Positions 21,248 to 25,454 of a stretch of 25,454 nucleotides of DNA are shown in pieces. A model generated the notes under the pieces. It had not been told where the DNA came from, did no database searches, and saw only the letters and a list, made by a program, of their open reading frames with translations. The stretch is taken from assembly GCA_934569425.1 (NCBI GenBank), contig CAKTKM010000007.1:1-25454 (forward strand), given 5' to 3'. The stretch is from an uncultured Oscillospiraceae bacterium. Its GTDB lineage: Bacteria > Bacillota > Clostridia > Oscillospirales > Oscillospiraceae. Position numbers and translations under genes: made by a program. How positions within the stretch are numbered: the first letter of the stretch is position 1; every line of letters starts with the position of its first letter.

Positions 21248-23677
21248 TTACCCCACGCTGAAAAAGCTCTTGGCGATGTCGGCGCTTTGCTTGGCATCCT
21301 TGGCGTAGTAATCCGCACCGATCTTTTTGGCGTACTCCGGCGTCAGGACAGCGCCGCCGGCCATGATCTTGCAGGGGAGCCGCGCAGCCCGCAGGGCGGC
21401 GATGGTCTCCTCCATGCTCTTGAGCGTGGTAGTCATCAGGGCGGACAGCCCCACCAGATGCACGTCCCCGTCCCGCACGGCGTTGACCACCGCTTCCACC
21501 GGAACGTCCCGTCCCAGATCCACGACCTCGAAGCCATAGTTTTCCAGAATGACCTTCACAATGTTCTTGCCGATGTCATGAACGTCGCCGTGGACGGTGG
21601 CAAGGACGATGCGGCCTTTTCCGGTGCCGCTGCCGCCCCGCAGGGCAATGGCGTTCTTCACCTCGTCAAAGGCGCTCTGGGCGGCGCTGGCGGCCTGCAA
21701 AAGCTGCGGCAGGAACAGTGTCCCGTTTTCGTACTTGGCGCCCACCGCGTCCAGCGCGGGGATCAGTGCGCCGTCCACCAGCTCCAGCGGCCCCTTCTCC
21801 TGCAGCAGCGCCCGGGCGGCGGAGGCGGCCTCGCCCTTGAGTCCCTGCTCCACCGCCTTCATCAGCGGAGCGTAAACGGCGGATGCGCTGACGCTGTAGG
21901 TCACGCCGCCGGCAGAGGCGCTTTGCATGACCTTAGCCAGCGCGGCAGCCGCGGGAACACGCCCGGCGTAGCGCTCCACATAGGCGGCGCACTGCCTGTC
22001 CCGTCCGGACAGCACGTTATAGGCGTAGATAGCCGCCATCATCTCCTGACTGGCGGGATCCATGATGGCAAGATCAAGCCCCGCGCGGATGGCCAGCGTA
22101 AGAAAGATCGTATTGAGATAGGCGCGGCAGGGCAGGCCGAAGCTGATGTTGGACACACCCAGGATGGTGCGCACCCCCAACTCCTTTTTGCACCGTTCCA
22201 GCGCATCTACGGCGGACAAAGCGTCCTCCTGCTGCGCGCTGGCGGTCAGCGCCAGACAGTCGATGTAAATATCCTCCAGGGGGATACCCGCCGCCAGCGC
22301 CGCATCGCGGATCCGGCGCGCGATGGCCACGCGCTCCTCCACGCCGGAGGGAACGCCTGCGCCGTCCACCGTCAGGCCGATCACCGCCGCGCCGTACTTT
22401 CTGCACAGGGGCAGCACATGCTCCAGCACAGCGGGCGCCCCGTTGACGGAGTTCACCAGCGGCTTTCCGTTATAGGCACGCAGCCCCCGCTCCAGCGCCT
22501 CCACGTTGGTGGAGTCCAATTGCAATGGCTGACTGACCACGCTCTGCAGCGTTTTGACCACCTGCTCCAGCATGGCAGGCTCGTCCACCTCCGGGGTACC
22601 GACGTTCACATCCAGAATTTGCGCCCCGGCCTCCGCCTGCGCTACAGCCAGCTCCAGCACATAATCCATGTCCCCCTGCCGCAGCGCCTGCTGCAGGCGC
22701 TTCTTTCCGGTGGGATTGATCCGCTCGCCCACCACGGTGGTGCCGTCGATCACCACGCACTCCACCGGTGAGCAGACCACCGAGGGCATAGGATGGACAG
22801 GACGCCCCACGGCGCAGCCACGGAACACATCGTTCAGCAGGCGGATAAACTCCGGCGTGGTGCCGCAGCAGCCTCCGGCGGCAAACAGCCCCAGATCACG
22901 GTAGGGCTCCATCTGTTCGGCAAACAGCTCCGGCGTGATGTCATAGCCGCTGCCGTCAGCGCGGGGCAGACCCGCGTTGGGCTTCACGAATACCGGGAAG
23001 TCTCCGGGCAGCGCTTCCGCCAGGCACTTCGCCATGGGGAAGATCTCCTGCGGCCCCAGTGAGCAGTTGATGCCCAGCGCGTCCGCTCCCAGACCGCGGG
23101 CGGTGGCGGCGAAGCTCTCCACCGTGCAGCCGGTGAAGGTGCGCCCCCGCGCCTCAAAGCTCATGCTGGCCAGCACGGGCAGGTCGCAGTTTTCCTTCAC
23201 CGCCAGCAGCGCCGCCTTCAGTTCGTACAGATCGGTAAAGGTCTCCACCATCACCAGATCGGCGCCGGCAGCCGCACCGGCGCGGACGATACGGGCAAAC
23301 TCCTCCACAGCGGTCTCAAAGGGCAGCGTACCGTTGGGCTCCAGCAGCTCCCCCAACGGGCCGATGTCCAGTGCGGTCAGTGCGCCGTAGGGCGCACAGG
23401 CCTTTTTACAGCAGGCGACCCCCGCGGCGATGACCTGCTCCACCGTATAGGGGCTTTTGGCGAGCTTATGGGCGGACGCGCCGAAGGTATTGGTATTGAT
23501 GATCCGGCTGCCCGCCGCGGCGTACAGGCCGTGGATCCGGGTAATGGTGTCCGGATCGGTGAGGTTCAGCTCCTCCGGACGGGCGCCCAGCCGGAGACCG
23601 GCTGCCTGCAGCATGGTTCCCATGCCGCCGTCCAGCAGAAGGGTATGGGATTGGGTAAACAATTCATTGCTCTGCAC
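21248..23677 (-). CDS. metH: Cobalamin-dependent methionine synthase, core
   Basis: An 809-residue MetH making methionine from homocysteine and methyl-tetrahydrofolate. Domains: homocysteine-binding barrel 1-290 with zinc ligands C205, C270 and C271 (GINCSLGP, AAGGCCGTTPEF); methyl-folate barrel about 310-560 (VVGERINPTGKK, DVNVGTPEVDE, GVSNISFGLP); B12 cap about 590-680; B12 domain about 690-809 with the cobalt-binding H700 in GDVHDIGKN. The fourth, reactivation, domain is absent from this chain but encoded immediately upstream, as in Thermotoga and many Clostridia. The start is GTG 23677, with AGAGGG about nine bases upstream; it lies inside the end of the reactivation gene (14-base overlap), and no in-frame ATG is nearby. 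Confidence 0.95.
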   Translation of the reverse strand: MQSNELFTQSHTLLLDGGMGTMLQAAGLRLGARPEELNLTDPDTITRIHGLYAAAGSRIINTNTFGASAHKLAKSPYTVEQVIAAGVACCKKACAPYGALTALDIGPLGELLEPNGTLPFETAVEEFARIVRAGAAAGADLVMVETFTDLYELKAALLAVKENCDLPVLASMSFEARGRTFTGCTVESFAATARGLGADALGINCSLGPQEIFPMAKCLAEALPGDFPVFVKPNAGLPRADGSGYDITPELFAEQMEPYRDLGLFAAGGCCGTTPEFIRLLNDVFRGCAVGRPVHPMPSVVCSPVECVVIDGTTVVGERINPTGKKRLQQALRQGDMDYVLELAVAQAEAGAQILDVNVGTPEVDEPAMLEQVVKTLQSVVSQPLQLDSTNVEALERGLRAYNGKPLVNSVNGAPAVLEHVLPLCRKYGAAVIGLTVDGAGVPSGVEERVAIARRIRDAALAAGIPLEDIYIDCLALTASAQQEDALSAVDALERCKKELGVRTILGVSNISFGLPCRAYLNTIFLTLAIRAGLDLAIMDPASQEMMAAIYAYNVLSGRDRQCAAYVERYAGRVPAAAALAKVMQSASAGGVTYSVSASAVYAPLMKAVEQGLKGEAASAARALLQEKGPLELVDGALIPALDAVGAKYENGTLFLPQLLQAASAAQSAFDEVKNAIALRGGSGTGKGRIVLATVHGDVHDIGKNIVKVILENYGFEVVDLGRDVPVEAVVNAVRDGDVHLVGLSALMTTTLKSMEETIAALRAARLPCKIMAGGAVLTPEYAKKIGADYYAKDAKQSADIAKSFFSVG

Positions 23678-24353
23678 AGGTGATCCCTCTCTTTCGATAG
23701 TCGCACCGGTCGCGGAGGATGCAGTGTCCGCAGCCCGCCAGCTGTCCCGTGACCGGATGTTCGCTGACGCCCAGCAATGCGGTGATACTCTTACGGGGTG
23801 TCATCAAATAGGAGTCTGTTACATACAGGCCGATCTGCCGCGCCGCGTCCAGCGTGTCCGCCAGCAGCGGCTGGACGGTGATGGGCCAGTCGCCGTAGCC
23901 GGGGGAGAACCGTCCGGTCAGATACCAGCCCTGTTCCGCCGCCCAATGGCGCAGCCGCGCCTCCGCGTCGTCCGCCGCCTGCTCCGCCAGTGCGGAGGCC
24001 AGCGCGTCCGTGGCCGCACCGGCAGCCACATCCCCCACGGCAGCGCGGCGGATACAGGCGTCCACCATGGGGCCGAGGGTCACCGCCAGCAGCACCGCCC
24101 TCCGGCAGCACGCAAGGTGACGGCGGATGTCCCGCCCCTCCAGCAGTCCGGCGGCGGCCAGCTCCTCCACGTTGGACAAAAGCCAGACGGCACGCGGCGT
24201 GGCAGCCTCCAGCAGCGGCGGCGCGCAGCGCTCCAGCAGCGCCGCCGTGGCGGTGTCCGGCAATCCCTGCGCCCCCAGATAGCGGGCGGCGTCCCGCGTC
24301 CGGATTCGTTCCGGCGTCTTCAATGTCAGCTGGCAAACAGCGCCCATCGCCAT
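23664..24353 (-). CDS. MetH reactivation-domain protein
   Basis: A 229-residue stand-alone version of the MetH C-terminal activation domain, which binds SAM and remethylates cobalamin after it oxidises to Cob(II). RFSPGYGDWPITVQ (148-161) is the SAM-binding R-x-x-x-GY motif, and YLMTPRKSITALLGV (182-196) is also diagnostic. A feature not found in E. coli MetH is the cysteine-rich tail C208-x2-C211-x5-C217-x8-C226 (GCGHCILRDRC ... GITC), which may bind an iron-sulfur cluster and carry the electron needed for reactivation; this is inference. ATG 24353 has GAGGAGG 8 bases upstream. Its 3' end overlaps the metH start, so the two are made together. Confidence 0.9.
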   Translation of the reverse strand: MAMGAVCQLTLKTPERIRTRDAARYLGAQGLPDTATAALLERCAPPLLEAATPRAVWLLSNVEELAAAGLLEGRDIRRHLACCRRAVLLAVTLGPMVDACIRRAAVGDVAAGAATDALASALAEQAADDAEARLRHWAAEQGWYLTGRFSPGYGDWPITVQPLLADTLDAARQIGLYVTDSYLMTPRKSITALLGVSEHPVTGQLAGCGHCILRDRCDYRKRGITCAEQ

Positions 24354-24372
24354 GCCGAAAACCTCCTCTGCC

Positions 24373-25017
24373 TTACGCGCATTCTCCGCCGCAGCCCAAT
24401 TGCCGCAAACGCTGCATCAAATGCGACAGGGCAAACATCAGCGTCTCATAATGGATAAAATCCAGTGTATTCTTGTCCAGCAGCACCTGCAAGCTGGCGG
24501 AAAAGTCCTCGTCCGCGTCCCAGAACCGCAGGATCACCGGCAGGAACGGAAACAATTGCAGCTGATAGGCCACATCCCCCTTTTCCAGCGGTACCCCGTG
24601 CAGGGCGCGGCAGGCATGATCCAGCGCGGCGGTCTGGCCGGTAAAGTCGGCGGCGGAGATCAGAAACAGATCCCCGCTTTTCGCCAGTGTGCCGCCCTGA
24701 ATGGCGGACAAGCTAGCCACATTGACCCACTGTCCGGACAGATGGCACAGGGGCTTGGCGTCACACAGCAGGTCATAAATGGTCATGGCGGCGTTATAGT
24801 CGGCCAGGTGCGCCGTGCGAAAGCCGTCCTCCGACCATGTGACCGCGCCGGTTTTCCGGTCGATGCGGTGGTCGCGGTCAACAAAGCGGATGTAGAGATA
24901 CGCCGGATCGTTGGCCAGCGCGAACTTCTCGATCATAGCCGCCTGATCAAAGCGAAGGAAAGCGGCCGCGGCGTTGTCCCGCATGATCTCATAGTTGGAT
25001 ACGGTGCGCGATGCCAT
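24373..25017 (-). CDS. DUF3786 protein
   Basis: A 214-residue cytoplasmic protein of the DUF3786 family: NYEIMRDNAAAAFLRFDQAA, then AYLYIRFVDRDHRIDRKTG (39-57), a middle segment LLCDAKPLCHLSGQWVNVAS, and VAYQLQLFPFLPVILRFWDA near 145-165. The function is unknown; the family recurs next to corrinoid proteins and their activators in anaerobes, and here it is the first gene of the metH operon, 19 bases before the reactivation gene. A role in cobalamin loading or reduction is a reasonable guess. It ends in CGGECA; no full cluster motif is present. ATG 25017 has GGGAGG 8 bases upstream. Confidence 0.85.
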   Translation of the reverse strand: MASRTVSNYEIMRDNAAAAFLRFDQAAMIEKFALANDPAYLYIRFVDRDHRIDRKTGAVTWSEDGFRTAHLADYNAAMTIYDLLCDAKPLCHLSGQWVNVASLSAIQGGTLAKSGDLFLISAADFTGQTAALDHACRALHGVPLEKGDVAYQLQLFPFLPVILRFWDADEDFSASLQVLLDKNTLDFIHYETLMFALSHLMQRLRQLGCGGECA

Positions 25018-25077
25018 AGCGCATACCTCCCGTCATAATGATTGCGCCGCAAGGGGCGGCTGTCCTCTTGTTGTCCT

Positions 25078-25107
25078 ATCATAGCACACAACCGGGCATG
25101 GGCGCAA
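25078..25107 (-). promoter_or_regulatory. Candidate promoter of the metH operon
   Basis: Minus-strand TTGCGC (25107-25102), an 18-base spacer and TATGAT (25083-25078). The leader to ATG 25017 would be about 50 bases, too short for a cobalamin or SAM riboswitch; a small GC hairpin (GCCGC/GCGGC) lies in it. Confidence 0.5.
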
Positions 25108-25142
25108 GTCGCTTTCAAGCCGCCGGAGCACTCCGTTCCCCG

Positions 25143-25298
25143 TCATTCCGCAGGCCGCATCGACGCAAAATGCTCCCGCGTCAATTTCATGAACAACTCC
25201 ATGGCGGGCGTGACCCACTTGTTCTTGTGATAGGAACAGACCGCGGTGATGCTCTCGCGGGAGAACTCGCTTTCCACCGCCTGAAGCGAATGCTGGCA
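25143..25298 (-). pseudogene. LysR-family regulator, C-terminal remnant
   Basis: In the minus frame ending at TGA 25145-25143 the sequence reads LQAVESEFSRESITAVCSYH, then KNKWVTPAMELFMKL and TREHF. This matches the end of a LysR effector-binding domain (the strand V-C-x-Y-x-K-D/N, then S/TPA-x-x-x-F helix). Nothing upstream of about 25298 belongs to such a regulator, so roughly 50 of 300 residues remain. It overlaps no intact gene and lies just before the metH-operon promoter. Confidence 0.6.
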
Positions 25299-25356
25299 AG
25301 TCCATGGAGCGCTCCCACGCAAGAAACAGCTTATAAATCGCCTTGAAGTTGTCCAT
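25299..25356 (-). pseudogene. YjcQ-like protein, N-terminal remnant
   Basis: ATG 25356 opens MDNFKAIYKLFLAWERSMD, which fits the start of the YjcQ family (MDNF-x-x-IY-x-x-L-x-x-x-E-x-x-MD), small proteins common in prophages and integrative elements. After about 19 residues the family pattern stops and the frame runs into the LysR remnant. The ATG overlaps the stop of the upstream gene (TGATG), the usual sign of translational coupling in such elements. Confidence 0.5.
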
Positions 25357-25454
25357 CAGCCGATTACCTCAATGCTCTCAATATCGTCCGGATAAAAGGA
25401 CTTGATTTCTCCGCTATCGAGTTCAACATCTATGCAGTCCTGTGCGCTTTCTAT
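25356..25454 (-). CDS. Partial CDS, C terminus of an unidentified small protein
   Basis: The last 32 codons of a minus-strand gene whose start lies outside the window; it ends with VELDSGEIKSFYPDDIESIE and then VIG and TGA 25358-25356. The composition is acidic and less GC-rich than its neighbours. The coupling to the YjcQ-like start suggests a gene of an integrated element, but I recognise no family. Confidence 0.55.
   Translation of the reverse strand: MESAQDCIDVELDSGEIKSFYPDDIESIEVIG

Noticed and set aside
20471..22771. A 766-codon open frame on the plus strand
   Set aside because: It is antisense to metH and the kinase, is rich in His/Gln/Arg/Gly in the way reverse frames of GC-rich genes are, and matches no family.
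25018..25142. Possible cobalamin or SAM riboswitch upstream of the metH operon
   Set aside because: The region is too short and shows no B12 box or SAM-riboswitch core; the likely promoter lies within it.

Overview
The window looks like a chromosomal segment of a GC-rich, low-oxygen Firmicute, most likely a gut Clostridium of the Oscillospiraceae type (Oscillibacter, Dysosmobacter, Flavonifractor and relatives). This rests on the protein styles (split cobalamin methionine synthase, PFL/ACT pair, dockerin-tailed secreted protein, PspC, 7TM LytS-like kinase), strong GGAGG ribosome sites and many ATGA overlaps. The species cannot be named from sequence alone.

Layout. 1-1340 is a scar: hairpins, the 3' part of an IS3-family transposase cut off at its N terminus, an AT-rich fragment that may encode the tail of a membrane protein, and a roughly 300-base GC-rich stretch of nested palindromes. 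1351-5416 (minus) is a five-gene run: mtaB (tRNA methylthiotransferase), a YfbR-like 5'-deoxynucleotidase, an ACT-domain protein, its PFL/UPF0210 partner, and a GNAT acetyltransferase. A compact two-way promoter region (5417-5553) separates it from a plus-strand run: cysteine desulfurase, MATE exporter, RlmA-type rRNA methyltransferase, a cysteine-rich flavoprotein and a membrane-anchored GH25 lysozyme, closed by a strong hairpin at 10424-10459. A minus-strand gene for an 870-residue secreted three-repeat protein with a dockerin-like tail converges on that hairpin.

13310-18375 is a complete tail of the shikimate pathway in one plus-strand operon, aroB-aroA-aroC-aroK-aroQ-aroE. Only the first enzyme, DAHP synthase, is absent. 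The chorismate synthase carries a C-terminal AroQ-type chorismate mutase domain, so one polypeptide could carry shikimate flux through chorismate into prephenate. The operon ends in a palindrome that also holds the last codons of a convergent, probably broken, ribbon-helix-helix gene.

18735-21178 (minus) holds three small membrane genes (PspC, a DUF2975-like protein, a two-helix protein) and a wrecked two-component system in which a deletion joined the front of a LytS/YesM-type kinase, out of frame, to the DNA-binding end of an AraC-type regulator. 21248-25017 (minus) is a methionine-synthase operon: DUF3786 protein, separate MetH reactivation domain, MetH core. The right edge (25143-25454) carries remnants: a LysR C-terminal piece, the first residues of a YjcQ-like protein and the end of a further small gene.

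I see no CRISPR array, tRNA or rRNA, and no convincing wholly new defence or metabolic system. The best leads are the AroC-chorismate mutase fusion, the three-repeat dockerin protein, the mirrored promoter pair at 5418-5520, the palindromic element at 985-1290 and the DUF3786-MetH coupling.
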